Source: Rhodobacterales bacterium 52_120_T64
Lineage (GTDB): Bacteria > Pseudomonadota > Alphaproteobacteria > Rhodobacterales > Rhodobacteraceae
Direction of reading: 5' to 3'
Length of the DNA: 64,000 nucleotides
NCBI GenBank assembly: GCA_002162875.1
Contig: MABA01000017.1
Coordinates: 153,397-217,396 of the forward strand
Below the pieces are notes generated by a model. The model was given only the letters and a program-made list of their open reading frames with translations. It was not told the origin of the DNA and made no database searches. A program made the position numbers and the translations under genes. Below are positions 26,823 to 38,649 of the stretch, one piece after another; position 1 is the first letter of the stretch, and each line of letters begins with the position of its first letter.

Positions 26823-26920
26823 CCCTTCAAACGATCCCTGCATTGGGGATTACATATGGGAAGAAGCTCGGAGGCCATAATGGATCCGAATTTCGCACTC
26901 GCCGTTTGAAAGGAAGACAC

Positions 26921-28831
26921 ATGTCTAAAGTTATCGGTATTGACCTAGGAACTACTAACTCCTGCGTGGCCATCATGGATGGTGCACAGGCAAAAGTTAT
27001 TGAAAATTCCGAAGGGGCGCGCACTACGCCATCCATCGTAGGTTTCACAGACGAAGAGCGTCTGGTTGGTCAGGCCGCTAAACGTCAGGCTGTTACGAAC
27101 CCTGAAAACACACTGTCCGCAATCAAACGCCTTGTTGGCCGTCGCATTGATGACCCGATGGTGACAAAAGATATGGACATGGTTCCATACAAAATAGTTG
27201 ACAGTGGCGAAGGCGATGCATGGGTTGAAGCGCAGGGTGAGAAATACTCCCCTTCGCAAGTGTCCGCATTCATCTTGGGTAAAATGAAAGAAACAGCCGA
27301 GGATTATCTTGGCCAAGGCGTGACGCAGGCCGTTATCACGGTTCCTGCCTACTTTAACGATGCACAGCGTCAGGCAACTAAAGACGCCGGTAGAATTGCT
27401 GGCCTTGAAGTTCTTCGTATTATCAACGAGCCAACAGCTGCGGCGCTGGCATATGGCCTTGATAAAGAAGGCGGCAAAACGATTGCTGTATTCGACCTTG
27501 GTGGCGGCACGTTCGATGTTTCCGTTCTGGAAATCGACGACGGCTTGTTCGAAGTGAAATCGACCAACGGCGACACGTTCCTTGGTGGTGAAGACTTTGA
27601 CATGCGTATCGTTGAGTATCTTGCCAAAGAATTCAAAAAAGAAAACGGCGTTGATCTGAAGAATGACAAGATGGCGCTTCAGCGTCTTAAAGAAGGTGCC
27701 GAGAAAGCCAAAATCGAGCTTTCCTCAGCAACACAAACAGAAATCAACATGCCGTTCATCACGATGGACCCGAAAACCAGCCAGCCTTTGCACTTGGTCA
27801 TGAAATTGACTCGCGCAAAACTGGAATCGCTGGTTGGCGATCTGATCAAAGCATCTCTGAAACCTTGTGCAGCTGCGTTGAAAGATGCTGGGCTAACTAA
27901 AGGCGACATCGACGAGGTTGTTCTGGTTGGTGGTATGACTCGTATGCCCAAGGTTATCGAGGAAGTGACGGCTTTCTTCGGTAAAGAGCCACACAAAGGT
28001 GTTAACCCTGACGAAGTGGTTGCCATGGGCGCCGCAATTCAGGCCGGTATCCTTCAGGGTGATGTTAAAGACGTTGTTCTTCTGGACGTAACGCCGCTGT
28101 CGCTTGGTATCGAAACTTTGGGTGGTGTGTTCACACGCCTCATCGACCGCAACACGACGATCCCTACGAAAAAGGGTCAGGTGTTCTCGACAGCCGAAGA
28201 TAACCAGAATGCTGTGACAATTCGTGTGTTCCAGGGTGAGCGCGAGATGGCAGCCGATAACAAGATGCTCGGCCAGTTTAATCTTGAAGCGATCCCGCCA
28301 GCACCGCGCGGTGTTCCGCAGATCGAAGTTGCGTTTGACATCGATGCCAACGGTATCGTGTCCGTGTCTGCCAAAGATAAGGGCACAGGAAAAGAGCAGA
28401 AGATCACCATTCAAGCATCCGGTGGCCTTTCTGACGAGGATATCGAAGCAATGGTTCGCGAAGCCGAGGACAATGCTGAGGCTGATAAAGAGAAGAAGGA
28501 AATGGTCGAGGCGCGCAACTCCGCTGAAAGTCTGATCCACAGTACCGAAAAATCGGTTGAGGAGCACGGTGAGAAGGTTGATCCGACAACAGTTGAAGTT
28601 ATCGAAATGTCGATCAAAAACCTGAAAGAAGCATTGGAAGGTGACGACGCCGAAACCATCAAGACTCGCAGCCAAGATGTGACTGAGGCGGCGATGAAGT
28701 TGGGCGAAGCCATCTACAAGGAACAGCAGGAAGCTGCTGAAGCTGAAGCGGGCGCAGCCGAGGGCGGTGTTGATGACAGCGATGTTGTTGATGCGGACTT
28801 TGAAGACCTCGACGAAGAAGATAAAGCCTAA
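26921..28831 (+). CDS. dnaK: Chaperone DnaK (Hsp70)
   Basis: DnaK binds and releases unfolded segments in an ATP cycle with DnaJ and GrpE. The 636-residue protein starts at the ATG at 26921 (AAGGAAG upstream) with [19 protein letters not shown]. The nucleotide-binding domain includes [20 protein letters not shown] and [14 protein letters not shown], followed by the substrate domain and a C-terminal acidic lid tail ending [19 protein letters not shown]. An upstream in-frame ATG exists but would add an unconserved 26-residue extension. It is paired with dnaJ, as in most alphaproteobacteria. Confidence 0.99.
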   Translation: MSKVIGIDLGTTNSCVAIMDGAQAKVIENSEGARTTPSIVGFTDEERLVGQAAKRQAVTNPENTLSAIKRLVGRRIDDPMVTKDMDMVPYKIVDSGEGDAWVEAQGEKYSPSQVSAFILGKMKETAEDYLGQGVTQAVITVPAYFNDAQRQATKDAGRIAGLEVLRIINEPTAAALAYGLDKEGGKTIAVFDLGGGTFDVSVLEIDDGLFEVKSTNGDTFLGGEDFDMRIVEYLAKEFKKENGVDLKNDKMALQRLKEGAEKAKIELSSATQTEINMPFITMDPKTSQPLHLVMKLTRAKLESLVGDLIKASLKPCAAALKDAGLTKGDIDEVVLVGGMTRMPKVIEEVTAFFGKEPHKGVNPDEVVAMGAAIQAGILQGDVKDVVLLDVTPLSLGIETLGGVFTRLIDRNTTIPTKKGQVFSTAEDNQNAVTIRVFQGEREMAADNKMLGQFNLEAIPPAPRGVPQIEVAFDIDANGIVSVSAKDKGTGKEQKITIQASGGLSDEDIEAMVREAEDNAEADKEKKEMVEARNSAESLIHSTEKSVEEHGEKVDPTTVEVIEMSIKNLKEALEGDDAETIKTRSQDVTEAAMKLGEAIYKEQQEAAEAEAGAAEGGVDDSDVVDADFEDLDEEDKA

Positions 28832-28850
28832 TTCGGCTTGTAGCAAATTC

Positions 28851-28882
28851 GGCCCGCCCCTAACTGGGCGGGCCGTTTTGTT
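28851..28882 (+). terminator. Hairpin between dnaK and dnaJ
   Basis: GGCCCGCCC and GGGCGGGCC form a perfect 9-bp stem with a 6-nt loop, followed by GTTTTGTTT. It looks like an intrinsic terminator and would leave dnaJ dependent on readthrough, or it may set the dnaK:dnaJ ratio by protecting the dnaK 3' end. Confidence 0.8.
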
Positions 28883-28902
28883 TGGATAAGGGGAATTCCC
28901 GC

Positions 28903-30045
28903 ATGGCAAAGCGTGACTATTACGACGTTCTCGATGCTGCGAAAGGTGCGGAAGCACCGGAGCTGAAAAAGGCGTATCGCCGCAAGGTGAAGGAATTGCA
29001 CCCTGATCAAAATCAGGACAATCCAAACGCTGAGGAACAGTTCAAAGAGGTTAACGAAGCCTACGATATTCTGAAAGATCCGGAAAAAAAGGCCGCATAT
29101 GACCGCTATGGCCATGCTGCGTTCGAGGGCGGCACGGGTGCCAGCGCTGGTAACGGTTTTCGCCCAGGGCAAGGTGATTTCGGTAGTGCATTTTCAGATG
29201 TATTCGACGATTTGTTTGGTGGTTTTACTGGTGGCGGCCGCAGCGGTGGGCAGCGCGCAACGCGTGGCTCGGACCTACGTTATAATCTGGGCGTGACACT
29301 TGAAGAAGCTTATGTTGGTAAGCAAGCTACTATTTCTGTTCCAAGTTCGGTGGGTTGCGATACCTGTAGTGGAACAGGTGCCGAGGGCGGCGCAGAGCCG
29401 ACGACATGTCCGACGTGTTCCGGTATGGGTAAAGTGCGGGCGCAGCAGGGATTTTTCACTGTTGAACGCGGTTGTCCTACGTGTTCGGGCCGTGGCCAGA
29501 TTATCAAAAATCCTTGTGGTGTCTGCGCAGGCGCGGGGCGCGTGCAGCAAAATCGTTCGCTGAACGTCAACATTCCTGCGGGCGTTGAAACGGGTACGCG
29601 TATTCGTCTGGCCGCAGAAGGTGAGGCGGGATTGCGTGGCGGACCAACCGGTGATTTGTATATTTTCATCGAAGTGCAGCCACACGATATATTCGAACGC
29701 GAAAATCAAAATCTGTTCTGCCAAATTCCAATTTCGATGGCGACTGCTGCTATTGGTGGCGAACTCGAAGCGCCGACATTGGATGGGGGACGCTCCCGCG
29801 TGAAAGTTCCTGCCGGTGTGCAATCTGGTAAACAGCTGCGACTTCGCGGAAAGGGTATGCCTTCATTACGTAATGGTGGTGCAGGGGACTTGTATATCGA
29901 GTTGGCAGTTGAAACACCGGTCAACCTGACTGTGCGGCAGAAAGAACTGCTTAAAGAGTTCGAAGAACTGAGCAGCGAAAATAACCCTGCTTCGAGCGAC
30001 TTCTTCAGTAAAGTTAAAAGTTTTTGGGAAGAAGTGAAGGGTTAA
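28903..30045 (+). CDS. dnaJ: Chaperone DnaJ (Hsp40)
   Basis: DnaJ delivers substrates to DnaK and stimulates its ATPase. The 380-residue protein has the J domain (HPD within [10 protein letters not shown], near residue 34), a Gly/Phe-rich stretch ([12 protein letters not shown]), four zinc-binding CxxCxGxG-type repeats ([32 protein letters not shown]) and the C-terminal substrate-binding domains. The ATG at 28903 with AAGGGG upstream is preferred over an in-frame codon inside the hairpin region. Confidence 0.98.
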   Translation: MAKRDYYDVLDAAKGAEAPELKKAYRRKVKELHPDQNQDNPNAEEQFKEVNEAYDILKDPEKKAAYDRYGHAAFEGGTGASAGNGFRPGQGDFGSAFSDVFDDLFGGFTGGGRSGGQRATRGSDLRYNLGVTLEEAYVGKQATISVPSSVGCDTCSGTGAEGGAEPTTCPTCSGMGKVRAQQGFFTVERGCPTCSGRGQIIKNPCGVCAGAGRVQQNRSLNVNIPAGVETGTRIRLAAEGEAGLRGGPTGDLYIFIEVQPHDIFERENQNLFCQIPISMATAAIGGELEAPTLDGGRSRVKVPAGVQSGKQLRLRGKGMPSLRNGGAGDLYIELAVETPVNLTVRQKELLKEFEELSSENNPASSDFFSKVKSFWEEVKG

Positions 30046-30079
30046 CACCTTCGTAACTTGCCTTAAAACAAAGTTGACT

Positions 30080-30108
30080 GGGACGACCTGAACAGGCCGT
30101 CCCTTTTT
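30080..30108 (+). terminator. Rho-independent terminator of dnaK-dnaJ
   Basis: GGGACG-A-CCTG pairs with CAGG-C-CGTCCC across an AA loop and is followed by TTTTT. It separates dnaJ from the convergent lpd gene. Confidence 0.85.
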
Positions 30109-30112
30109 CGTG

Positions 30113-31501
30113 TCAGGCGTGAATCGCGCCGTCGCCACATGCCAGTGCCGCTTCACGGACTGCTTCGGAATATGTTGGGTGTGCGTGACAGGTGCGCGCG
30201 ATATCCTCTGCTGAGGCACCGAATTCCATGGCTACGCAGATTTCGTGAATAAGCTCGCCAGCGGCAGGACCCATCAGGTGGCACCCTAGAATACGATCCG
30301 TTTCTGCATCAGCCAGAATTTTTACAAAACCTTCGCCTGCGAAATTCGCCTTGGCGCGACCGTTACCCATAAAGTTGAATTTGCCAACTTTGTAGGCGCG
30401 GCCTTCGTCTTTCAACTGTTCTTCAGTTTTACCAACGGACGCAACTTCGGGCGATGTATAGATCACACCAGGAATAACGTCATAGTTAACGTGACCTGCC
30501 TGGCCCGCAATGGTCTCGGCAACCGCCATGCCTTCGTCTTCGGCCTTGTGGGCCAACATTGGGCCGGCGATCACATCACCAATCGCATAAACCCCTTCGA
30601 CGTCGGTTTGCCAATGCGCGTTGGTGTTTACCTGTCCACGATCAGACATTTCGACACCGATTTCCGCCAGGCCTAAACCGTCAGTGAAGGGTATACGTCC
30701 TGTAGCAACCAAAACGACGTCTGCGTCCACAGTCGCTTCGGAATCGTTTTTCCGCAATTTGTAGGTGACTTTCGCCTTGGTCTTGGTGGCTTCAACCTTT
30801 AGAACGGCTGCGCCCATTACAAATTTCAGACCTTGTTTCTTCAAGCTACGCTGGAAGGTTTTGCAAATTTCGCCGTCCATGCCCGGTGTAACTTGATCGA
30901 GGAACTCGATAACAGTGACTTCGGAGCCGAGGCGGGAGTATACGGAGCCAAGCTCCAACCCGATCACACCTGCGCCTATGACAATCAGCTTCTTTGGCAC
31001 TTTTGGCAGGCTTAGGGCGCCCGTCGAGGTTACGACGATTTTTTCATCAACAGTGACACCGGGAAGTGACGATGGCTCGGAACCTGTTGCTATCACGATG
31101 TTTTTTGCTGTGTGCACGTCGTCGCCGACGGTGACCTCACCTTTGCCGGTGATTTTACCCCAGCCCTGAATGTAGTCGACTTTGTTTTTCTTGAACAGGA
31201 ATTCGATACCGGCCGTATTGCCGTCAATCACTCCCTGTTTGTAGTCCATCATTTTGCCCATATCGACCGACGGACTTTTTCCCATGAGGCCCATTTTGGT
31301 GAAATTGGTTTCCGCTTCATGTAACGAATGGGAAGCATGCAGCAGGGCCTTTGACGGGATACACCCGACATTCAGACATGTACCACCGAGGGCACCACGC
31401 CCTTCAACACATGCTGTTTTCAGACCGAGCTGGGCGCAGCGGATTGCACAAACGTAGCCGCCGGGGCCGCCGCCGATGATGATGACGTCATAGCTGGACA
31501 T
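30113..31501 (-). CDS. lpdA: Dihydrolipoyl dehydrogenase
   Basis: E3 reoxidises the lipoyl arm of 2-oxoacid dehydrogenase complexes with FAD and NAD. The 462-residue protein has the FAD fold [20 protein letters not shown], the redox disulfide in [17 protein letters not shown], the NAD fold [19 protein letters not shown], and the C-terminal His-Glu pair in CHAHPTYSE. It closes the sucCD-sucAB run, so it most likely serves the 2-oxoglutarate dehydrogenase complex encoded next to it. Confidence 0.98.
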   Translation of the reverse strand: MSSYDVIIIGGGPGGYVCAIRCAQLGLKTACVEGRGALGGTCLNVGCIPSKALLHASHSLHEAETNFTKMGLMGKSPSVDMGKMMDYKQGVIDGNTAGIEFLFKKNKVDYIQGWGKITGKGEVTVGDDVHTAKNIVIATGSEPSSLPGVTVDEKIVVTSTGALSLPKVPKKLIVIGAGVIGLELGSVYSRLGSEVTVIEFLDQVTPGMDGEICKTFQRSLKKQGLKFVMGAAVLKVEATKTKAKVTYKLRKNDSEATVDADVVLVATGRIPFTDGLGLAEIGVEMSDRGQVNTNAHWQTDVEGVYAIGDVIAGPMLAHKAEDEGMAVAETIAGQAGHVNYDVIPGVIYTSPEVASVGKTEEQLKDEGRAYKVGKFNFMGNGRAKANFAGEGFVKILADAETDRILGCHLMGPAAGELIHEICVAMEFGASAEDIARTCHAHPTYSEAVREAALACGDGAIHA

Positions 31502-31523
31502 GGGTCGTTTCCTTTACTTTTCG

Positions 31524-32162
31524 TTAATCAAGAACCACTTCGCGACCCTCGTTCAGGTTCAGCGTCGCGGTGAGTTTGGTATCAGGTGAGTCAGTTATCT
31601 CGACAGGCATGTTGCCGTTACCGAGGGTGTTTAGCAAATTATTAAGAATTTCGGCGTGTGGTGTTCGTATTTTCACGAGGTTGATCTTTGCCCCCAAATT
31701 CATCATTTTCGCCGCAGGGTGATCCGGCATATCGGGCCACTCCATAATCATCGGAGCCGCGCCGCTCAAAGGGATTGTACCGTCTTCTCTAACGGCGAAG
31801 CGCCAGGTCAGGCCGCCTCGGGTTTGGGTCGTAGGCGTTCCAAGGTCAAGGCCGAGGGATTTGGCCTTCGCGAGGTCTTCATCCAGATTGTCTGAACTAA
31901 GAATCCATGAATGAGGTTTGGCACTCGGGAATTGCGCATCGTCCAAACCAAACCAACGGTAGTGCGAAGGTTTTGGCGCAGACGGATTGATGGCAATCAC
32001 TTCGAAAAAAGTATCGATACCCAGCGACATGAGCAGATTGTGCGTTCCCATCATTGGGTGCTCGCCGCCGACAGGAATGGCCAGCCCGGTTTTGTCGGCA
32101 ACGTAAGCGGCCCCCTGTTCGAGGGTCGCGCAGCCAACAGCTATGTGGTCGAAACGTAGCAT
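31524..32162 (-). CDS. VOC-family (glyoxalase-like) protein
   Basis: A 212-residue protein with a vicinal-oxygen-chelate/Glyoxalase_3-like N-terminus: LRFDHIAVGCATLEQGAAYV, then MMGTHNLLMSLGIDTFFEVIAI. The likely metal ligands are His6 and the glutamate in FFEVIAI. Substrate is unknown. It sits inside the operon between sucB (20 bp upstream) and lpdA (22 bp downstream), a position not required for the dehydrogenase. Confidence 0.75.
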   Translation of the reverse strand: MLRFDHIAVGCATLEQGAAYVADKTGLAIPVGGEHPMMGTHNLLMSLGIDTFFEVIAINPSAPKPSHYRWFGLDDAQFPSAKPHSWILSSDNLDEDLAKAKSLGLDLGTPTTQTRGGLTWRFAVREDGTIPLSGAAPMIMEWPDMPDHPAAKMMNLGAKINLVKIRTPHAEILNNLLNTLGNGNMPVEITDSPDTKLTATLNLNEGREVVLD

Positions 32163-32181
32163 GGGCGAAGCACCTTGCGGT

Positions 32182-33366
32182 TTACAAATCCATCAGCAAA
32201 CGGCGTGGATCTTCGAGTGCCTCTTTCACACGCACTAGGAAGGTAACCGCACCTTTCCCATCCACAACGCGGTGGTCATAGGACAATGCCAGATACATCA
32301 TCGGACGGATGACGATCTCGCCGTTAACCACGACAGGACGGTCTTGAATTTTGTGCATGCCCAGAATGCCAGACTGTGGGGGATTCAAGATGGGTGAAGA
32401 CATTAACGATCCGTAAACGCCGCCGTTAGAAATGGTGAATGTACCACCCTGCATTTCTGCCATGGAAAGTTTGCCGTCACGCGCACGCGCGCCGAGTTCG
32501 CCGATTTTCTTTTCGATTTCGGCGAAAGACATTTGGTCAGCATCGCGCACCACTGGAACGACTAGGCCCGTTGGTGTACCAGCAGCCACGCCCATGTGGA
32601 CGAAGTTTTTGTAAACCACATCGGTGCCGTCAATTTCCGCGTTCACTTCAGGAACTTCTTTCAGAGCGTGACAACAAGCCTTGGTGAAGAAGGACATGAA
32701 ACCCAGTTTCACGCCGTGCTTTTTAAGGAACAAGTCTTTGTACTCGTTGCGCAGGCTCATAATCGCCGACATATCCACCTCGTTATAGGTGGTTAGCATA
32801 GCGGCGGTGTTTTGTGATTCTTTCAAACGACGCGCAATTGTCTGGCGAAGGCGGGTCATTTTAACGCGCTCTTCGCGGGCGCTATCGTCTGCTGCAACAG
32901 GGGCGCGCGGGACGGCGGGTGCAGGTGTGGGTGCCGGAGCGGTGGCGGCCAAAACGTCTTCTTTCATCACACGACCATCGCGGCCAGTGCCTTTAACCTG
33001 ACCGGAAGTCAGACCCTTTTCAGCCATCAGTTTTTTGGCAGATGGGGCGTCTTCAATATCTCTTGGCTGGGCAGAGGTGGCAGTGGGTGCAGGTGCCGCT
33101 TCGGCCTTGGCGGGCGCGGCCGCAGCGGTTGCGCCCTCTTCGATGTTGGCAAGCAGGGCGTCAACGCCGACGGTGTCACCCTCTTGCGCTACGATTTCGG
33201 ACATCACACCGGCAACTGGCGAGGGAACCTCGACCGTTACTTTGTCTGTCTCAAGCTCACAGAGCATTTCATCAACAGCCACAGCATCGCCGGGGTTCTT
33301 GAACCATGTTGCCACGGTGGCTTCGGTGACGCTTTCACCTAGTGTTGGAACGCGAATTTCCGTCAT
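32182..33366 (-). CDS. sucB: 2-Oxoglutarate dehydrogenase E2, dihydrolipoyl succinyltransferase
   Basis: E2 carries the succinyl group on lipoate to CoA and forms the complex core. The 394-residue protein has one N-terminal lipoyl domain with the modified lysine at K42 ([10 protein letters not shown]), an alanine/proline linker (residues 80-100), an E3-binding domain ([20 protein letters not shown]), a second flexible Ala/Pro linker and the catalytic domain ending in [17 protein letters not shown] with the active-site histidine. It lies 13 bp after sucA. Confidence 0.98.
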   Translation of the reverse strand: MTEIRVPTLGESVTEATVATWFKNPGDAVAVDEMLCELETDKVTVEVPSPVAGVMSEIVAQEGDTVGVDALLANIEEGATAAAAPAKAEAAPAPTATSAQPRDIEDAPSAKKLMAEKGLTSGQVKGTGRDGRVMKEDVLAATAPAPTPAPAVPRAPVAADDSAREERVKMTRLRQTIARRLKESQNTAAMLTTYNEVDMSAIMSLRNEYKDLFLKKHGVKLGFMSFFTKACCHALKEVPEVNAEIDGTDVVYKNFVHMGVAAGTPTGLVVPVVRDADQMSFAEIEKKIGELGARARDGKLSMAEMQGGTFTISNGGVYGSLMSSPILNPPQSGILGMHKIQDRPVVVNGEIVIRPMMYLALSYDHRVVDGKGAVTFLVRVKEALEDPRRLLMDL

Positions 33367-33379
33367 TGGTTCAATTCCT

Positions 33380-36322
33380 TTAAAGAGTTAGCGCGTCATT
33401 AACGAGCGCCGCTTGTTGTGCTTTATGGGATGATCCGAGGCCCGTTGCCGCAGATGCAGATGACGCTCGACCAGCATAAACTGGGCGTTTTGATTTGGCA
33501 TCGATGCGCCCTAAAACCCATTCAATGTTGGGCTCAACGAATGACCATCCACCTTGGTTTTTAGGCTCTTCCTGACACCAGATGACATCGGCGTTTTTGA
33601 ACCGCTTCAGTTCTTTTGTGAGAGACATGGCCGGGAACGGATAAAACTGTTCCAGACGCATCAGATATATGTCGTCAATGCCACGTGCGTCGCGTTCGGC
33701 CAGCAAATCGTAGTAGACTTTACCAGAACACATAACCACGCGTTTGATTTTGGAGTCTGATTTCAGAACCGTATCCGATTGCCCGGATTGGGCGCTATCC
33801 CACAACACGCGATGGAAGCTGGATCCGGACTGCAACTCTTTCATTGTCGAAACGGCGCCTTTGTGGCGCAGCAAGGACTTCGGTGTCATGATGATCAAAG
33901 GCTTACGGAAAGTCCGGTGCATTTGGCGACGCAAAATATGGAAATAATTCGCAGGTGTCGTACAGTTGGCAACGATCCAGTTGTCTTCAGCCGAAAGCTG
34001 GAGGAAGCGTTCAAGACGAGCGGAGGAATGCTCTGGTCCTTGGCCCTCGTAGCCGTGCGGTAGAAGCATGACCAAACCGGACATACGCAACCACTTACGT
34101 TCACCTGAACTGATGAACTGGTCGATCATGATTTGTGCACCGTTGGCAAAATCGCCAAACTGCGCTTCCCATAGGGTCAGCGCATTTGGTTCTGCTAGCG
34201 TGTAGCCGTACTCGTATCCCAAAACCGCGTATTCGGACAGCATGGAATCGATAACCTCGTACCGCGCTTGCCCCTCTTTGATATTGTCTAGCGGAAGGTA
34301 TCGTTGTTCCGTCACCTGGTCGATGATTCCGGAGTGGCGATGGCTAAACGTGCCCCGTGTACAATCTTGACCGGAAAGACGTACTGGATATCCCTCCAAC
34401 AACAACGTGCCAAATGCCAAAGCTTCAGCGGTTGCCCAGTCGATGCCTTCGCCGGATTTCAGCGCTTCATTTTTGTTATTCAGCATCCGCACAACTGTTT
34501 TATGCGGGTTGTAGTCTTCGGGAAGGCGGGTCAATGCGTCGCCGACTTCTTTCAGGCGAGCTTTGGTTGCAGACGTTTTACCACGCTCGTAATCTTCTTG
34601 TTTACGATCAAGGTGTGACCAGCGACCATCAAGCCAATCGGCCTTGTTTGGTTTGTAGTTTTTACCGATTTCGAATTCTTCGTTCAGGTGGGCCTGAAAC
34701 GCAGTTTTCACGTCTTCGATTTCACCTTCGGGGATCAGGCCGTCAGCGATCAGTCGTTCGGTATAGAGCTGAAGCGTGGTCTTCTGTTTCTTAATTGCCC
34801 GATACATTTGCGGCTGTGTGAACATGGGCTCGTCGCCCTCGTTGTGGCCGAAACGACGGTAGCAGAAGATATCCAGCACCACGTCTTTGTGGAATTTCTG
34901 GCGGAACTCGGTCGCGACTTTCGCGGCATGTACTACGGCCTCGGGGTCATCACCGTTCACGTGGAAAATCGGCGCTTCAACCATCAATGCGATGTCGGTT
35001 GGGTAGGGTGAAGAGCGTGAGTTGTGTGGCGCTGTAGTGAAACCGATTTGGTTGTTCACAACGATGTGGATTGTGCCGCCAGTTTTGTGTCCCTTAAGGC
35101 CAGACAGTCCGAAGCCCTCGGAAATGATGCCCTGGCCAGCAAACGCTGCGTCGCCGTGAAGCAATAGTGGTAGAACTTGTGAATGCTCAACGTCACCGAG
35201 CTGTGCTTGTTTCGCGCGAACTTTACCAAGCACCACAGGGTTCACAGCCTCAAGGTGGCTTGGGTTAGCGGTAAGCGAGAGGTGAACAGTGTTACCGTCA
35301 AACTCGCGGTCCGAGGACGCACCAAGGTGGTATTTAACGTCGCCAGAACCTTCAACCGTGTCAGGTTTGTAACTACCGCCCTGAAATTCGTGGAAGATCG
35401 CGCGGTAGGGCTTACCCATGAAATTGGCCAAAACCGAAAGGCGGCCACGGTGTGGCATGCCGAGCACGATTTCTTTTACACCCAGTTGGCCGCCGCGTTT
35501 AACGATTTGCTCGAGCGCGGGGATAAGTGCCTCGCCGCCGTCCAAACCGAACCGCTTGGTGCCCATGTATTTAACGTGGAGGTATTTTTCAAAGCCTTCA
35601 GCCTCGACCAGCTTGTTCAAGATGGCTTTGCGGCCCTCGCGGGTGAAGGCGATTTCCTTGCCGTATCCCTCGATGCGCTCTTTCAACCAGCCAGCTTGTT
35701 CGGCGTCTGAGATGTGCATGTATTGCAGCGCAAATGTACCGCAATATGTACGCTTAACCAGTTTTACGATTTCGCGCATTGAGCCGTGCTCTAGCCCAAG
35801 AACGTTATCTAGGAAAATTGGGCGATCCATGTCTGCTTCAGTGAAGCCGTAGGTGGATGGTTCCAGCTCGGGATGGGCTGGTGGGGGCGTAAGGCGAAGC
35901 GGATCGAGGTCCGCTGCCAGATGGCCGCGAATACGATAGGCGCGGATAAGCATCAATGCGCGAATGGAATCGAGTACGGCTTGCCTGATTTGTTCTTCTG
36001 AAACAACGGCGCCGATATCGGCTGCTTTTGCTTTGATCTTCTCGCCAACTTTGGCCGGCTCTGCCCATTGGCCATCCAATGCGGCGGTTAGGTCGTCGTT
36101 TGGTACCGGCGGCCAATCTGTACGCCCCCAACTTGGTCCGGCTGCTTCAGCGCTTGCTACTGTTGGCTCTTCGCCAAGGGCGTGGAAGAACTGTTGCCAG
36201 TCGTCGTCAACCGAATTCGGATCATTTGCAAAACGTGCTTGCAGCTGCTCGACATACTCGGCGTTGTGGCCTTGCAGGAAGGACTCGTTGTGGAATTGGT
36301 CGTTGGAGGATTGCTCTGTCAT
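33380..36322 (-). CDS. sucA: 2-Oxoglutarate dehydrogenase E1
   Basis: E1 decarboxylates 2-oxoglutarate with thiamine diphosphate. The 980-residue protein starts with the short E2-binding tail [21 protein letters not shown]. The thiamine-binding core follows: [39 protein letters not shown], and the pyrimidine-domain segment SRHSG with DCTRGTFSH before it. Length and layout are normal. An intrinsic-terminator-like hairpin separates it from sucD upstream. Confidence 0.98.
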   Translation of the reverse strand: MTEQSSNDQFHNESFLQGHNAEYVEQLQARFANDPNSVDDDWQQFFHALGEEPTVASAEAAGPSWGRTDWPPVPNDDLTAALDGQWAEPAKVGEKIKAKAADIGAVVSEEQIRQAVLDSIRALMLIRAYRIRGHLAADLDPLRLTPPPAHPELEPSTYGFTEADMDRPIFLDNVLGLEHGSMREIVKLVKRTYCGTFALQYMHISDAEQAGWLKERIEGYGKEIAFTREGRKAILNKLVEAEGFEKYLHVKYMGTKRFGLDGGEALIPALEQIVKRGGQLGVKEIVLGMPHRGRLSVLANFMGKPYRAIFHEFQGGSYKPDTVEGSGDVKYHLGASSDREFDGNTVHLSLTANPSHLEAVNPVVLGKVRAKQAQLGDVEHSQVLPLLLHGDAAFAGQGIISEGFGLSGLKGHKTGGTIHIVVNNQIGFTTAPHNSRSSPYPTDIALMVEAPIFHVNGDDPEAVVHAAKVATEFRQKFHKDVVLDIFCYRRFGHNEGDEPMFTQPQMYRAIKKQKTTLQLYTERLIADGLIPEGEIEDVKTAFQAHLNEEFEIGKNYKPNKADWLDGRWSHLDRKQEDYERGKTSATKARLKEVGDALTRLPEDYNPHKTVVRMLNNKNEALKSGEGIDWATAEALAFGTLLLEGYPVRLSGQDCTRGTFSHRHSGIIDQVTEQRYLPLDNIKEGQARYEVIDSMLSEYAVLGYEYGYTLAEPNALTLWEAQFGDFANGAQIMIDQFISSGERKWLRMSGLVMLLPHGYEGQGPEHSSARLERFLQLSAEDNWIVANCTTPANYFHILRRQMHRTFRKPLIIMTPKSLLRHKGAVSTMKELQSGSSFHRVLWDSAQSGQSDTVLKSDSKIKRVVMCSGKVYYDLLAERDARGIDDIYLMRLEQFYPFPAMSLTKELKRFKNADVIWCQEEPKNQGGWSFVEPNIEWVLGRIDAKSKRPVYAGRASSASAATGLGSSHKAQQAALVNDALTL

Positions 36323-36375
36323 TGGCCTAGACGGAAAATCCGCTCCCTATTTATCGGCCCTTTAATTGGGCCTTG

Positions 36376-36409
36376 GAAAGAAACCCGGGCACCCTGATAG
36401 GCGCCCGGG
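36376..36409 (-). terminator. Terminator-like hairpin between sucD and sucA
   Basis: On the minus strand CCCGGGC pairs with GCCCGGG across a loop of about 12 nt and is followed by TTTCTTTCC. It lies 7 bp after the sucD stop, so sucA may be partly transcribed from its own promoter or by readthrough. Confidence 0.7.
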
Positions 36410-36415
36410 AAATTA

Positions 36416-37297
36416 TTAACCGATAGCTTTCAATACAGCTTCGCCCAGACCAGCCGGGCTGTCGGCGACCACGAAACCCGCAGATTTCATGGCTTCGATT
36501 TTGTCTTCGGCACCACCTACGCCGCCAGCAACAATCGCACCAGCGTGGCCCATGCGACGACCCGGAGGGGCAGTCAGACCAGCGATAAATCCGGCAATCG
36601 GTTTGGTGCGACCACGTTTGGCCTCGTCCTTGAAGAACTGTGCTGCTTCTTCTTCAGCCGAGCCACCGATTTCACCAATCATGATGATCGATTGTGTCTC
36701 GTCGTCAGCTAGCAACAGTTCGAGCGCATCGATGTGTTCCATACCTTTGATAGGGTCGCCGCCGATGCCGATGCAGGTCGATTGACCCAAGCCAGCGTCG
36801 GTTGTCTGCTTCACAGCTTCATACGTCAGTGTACCGGAACGCGAAACAACGCCAACGGAGCCACGTTTGTGGATGTGACCCGGCATAATGCCGATTTTGC
36901 ATGCATCAGGTGTAATAACGCCTGGGCAGTTAGGGCCGATCAATATGGAATTCGAACCCTCCAGCGCGCGCTTCACACGCATCATGTCCAGCACAGGAAT
37001 GCCTTCGGTGATACAAACGATCAGTTCCAGTTCTGCGTCGATCGCCTCAAGAATGGCATCGGCTGCAAACGGTGGCGGTACATAGATCGCCGTTGCATTA
37101 GCGCCAGTCACATGGCGCGCTTCGTGCACAGTGTTGAAGATCGGCAAACCGATGTGGGATTGACCACCTTTTCCGGGTGTCACACCACCAACCATCTGCG
37201 TGCCATAAGCAATCGCCTGTTCGGAGTGGAAAGTACCCTGCGAGCCGGTAAGACCCTGACAGATTACCTTGGTGTTTTCATTTACTAGAACAGCCAT
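36416..37297 (-). CDS. sucD: Succinyl-CoA synthetase alpha subunit
   Basis: The alpha subunit carries the CoA site and the phosphorylated histidine of succinate-CoA ligase. The 293-residue protein has the CoA-binding fold [19 protein letters not shown], the segment [10 protein letters not shown] and the active-site region [11 protein letters not shown] typified here as [15 protein letters not shown], where the histidine is phosphorylated. It is 3 bp from sucC. Confidence 0.98.
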   Translation of the reverse strand: MAVLVNENTKVICQGLTGSQGTFHSEQAIAYGTQMVGGVTPGKGGQSHIGLPIFNTVHEARHVTGANATAIYVPPPFAADAILEAIDAELELIVCITEGIPVLDMMRVKRALEGSNSILIGPNCPGVITPDACKIGIMPGHIHKRGSVGVVSRSGTLTYEAVKQTTDAGLGQSTCIGIGGDPIKGMEHIDALELLLADDETQSIIMIGEIGGSAEEEAAQFFKDEAKRGRTKPIAGFIAGLTAPPGRRMGHAGAIVAGGVGGAEDKIEAMKSAGFVVADSPAGLGEAVLKAIG

Positions 37298-37300
37298 GGA

Positions 37301-38497
37301 TCAAGCCCCCTTCACTGCAGCAACAATTTTCTTGGCAGCATCGCCCAGATCGTCCGCAGCAATAACCCCGAGGCCACTGTTGTTGATAATCTCTTTACCT
37401 TTTTCGACGTTTGTACCCTCTAGGCGTACAACCAGCGGAACTTTCAGGCCAACTTCTGCGACAGCAGCAACGACGCCCTCAGCGATTACATCACAGCGCA
37501 TGATGCCGCCGAAGATGTTTACTAGAATACCTTTAACGTTTGGATCGGAAGTAATGATCTTGAACGCTTCGGTAACTTTTTCCTTGGTAGCACCGCCACC
37601 AACGTCGAGGAAGTTCGCAGGTTCAGAACCGTAAAGTTTGATGATGTCCATAGTGGCCATCGCCAAACCGGCGCCGTTAACCATACAACCGATTTCACCG
37701 TCTAGAGTGATGTAGTTGAGGTCGTACTTGGAAGCTTCCAGTTCTTTGGCGTCTTCTTCGGTTTCGTCGCGAAGGGCGACAACATCAGGGTGACGGTAAA
37801 GCGCGTTTCCGTCGAAGCTCATCTTTGCGTCGAGGCACTTAAGATCGCCGTCATTGGTGACGATCAGCGGGTTGATTTCAAGCATCTCCATGTCTTTTTC
37901 GACAAACATACGGTAGAGGTTGCTGATCAATTGAACGCATTGTTTGATCTGCTTGCCCTCAAGGCCGAGCGTGAAAGCAACGCGGCGGCCGTGGAATGCG
38001 GATAGGCCCGAAGCGGGGTCAACCGAGAAGCTAACGATTTTCTCAGGTGTGTTGGCGGCCACTTCTTCGATGTCCATGCCACCTTCGGTGGAGGCCACGA
38101 ATGATACGCGGGAAGTTACGCGGTCAACTAGTAGTGCGAGGTACAATTCTTTTTCAATTGCAGCGCCATCTTCGATGTATACGCGGTTAACCTGCTTGCC
38201 TGCCGGACCGGTCTGATGCGTAACCAATGTGCGGCCCAGCATCTTCTGCGCCTCTTCGGCTGCTTCGGAAACTGATTTTGTTAGACGCACACCGCCAGCT
38301 TCGCCAGCTTCAGGTTCGTTGAACGAACCCTTGCCGCGTCCGCCTGCGTGAATTTGTGCTTTAACAACCCAAAGCGGGCCGTCGAGTTCGCCTGCCGCGG
38401 TTTTTGCGTCTTCGGCTTTCAGAACTGGGCGGCCATCGGAAACGGGCGCTCCATATTCTTTCAGCAACTGTTTTGCTTGATATTCGTGAATGTTCAT
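37301..38497 (-). CDS. sucC: Succinyl-CoA synthetase beta subunit
   Basis: The beta subunit binds the nucleotide and succinate. The 398-residue ATP-grasp protein begins [20 protein letters not shown] and shows [34 protein letters not shown] and the C-terminal [14 protein letters not shown]. It is the first gene of sucC-sucD-sucA-sucB-VOC-lpdA on the minus strand and has a 258-bp upstream gap holding paired palindromes and the mdh hairpin. Confidence 0.98.
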   Translation of the reverse strand: MNIHEYQAKQLLKEYGAPVSDGRPVLKAEDAKTAAGELDGPLWVVKAQIHAGGRGKGSFNEPEAGEAGGVRLTKSVSEAAEEAQKMLGRTLVTHQTGPAGKQVNRVYIEDGAAIEKELYLALLVDRVTSRVSFVASTEGGMDIEEVAANTPEKIVSFSVDPASGLSAFHGRRVAFTLGLEGKQIKQCVQLISNLYRMFVEKDMEMLEINPLIVTNDGDLKCLDAKMSFDGNALYRHPDVVALRDETEEDAKELEASKYDLNYITLDGEIGCMVNGAGLAMATMDIIKLYGSEPANFLDVGGGATKEKVTEAFKIITSDPNVKGILVNIFGGIMRCDVIAEGVVAAVAEVGLKVPLVVRLEGTNVEKGKEIINNSGLGVIAADDLGDAAKKIVAAVKGA

Positions 38498-38649
38498 TCA
38501 ACTGGTCCCTGTTCTGTGGTCCACGGTATTAATGTCCAAAGGTATGAAGAAATCATTGCCTCGGCTCTAGGTGAACGTATCGCATAATTTGCCGCAGGCA
38601 AAAGAACTTTAGTACCTGATCACGCGAAAATGTAGGGATGAAGGAGCTA

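Noticed and set aside
27893..29026. Long open frame (377 codons) antisense to dnaK and dnaJ
   Set aside because: It lies entirely opposite strongly conserved genes and its predicted protein is rich in unlikely composition; it is a shadow of dnaK codon bias.
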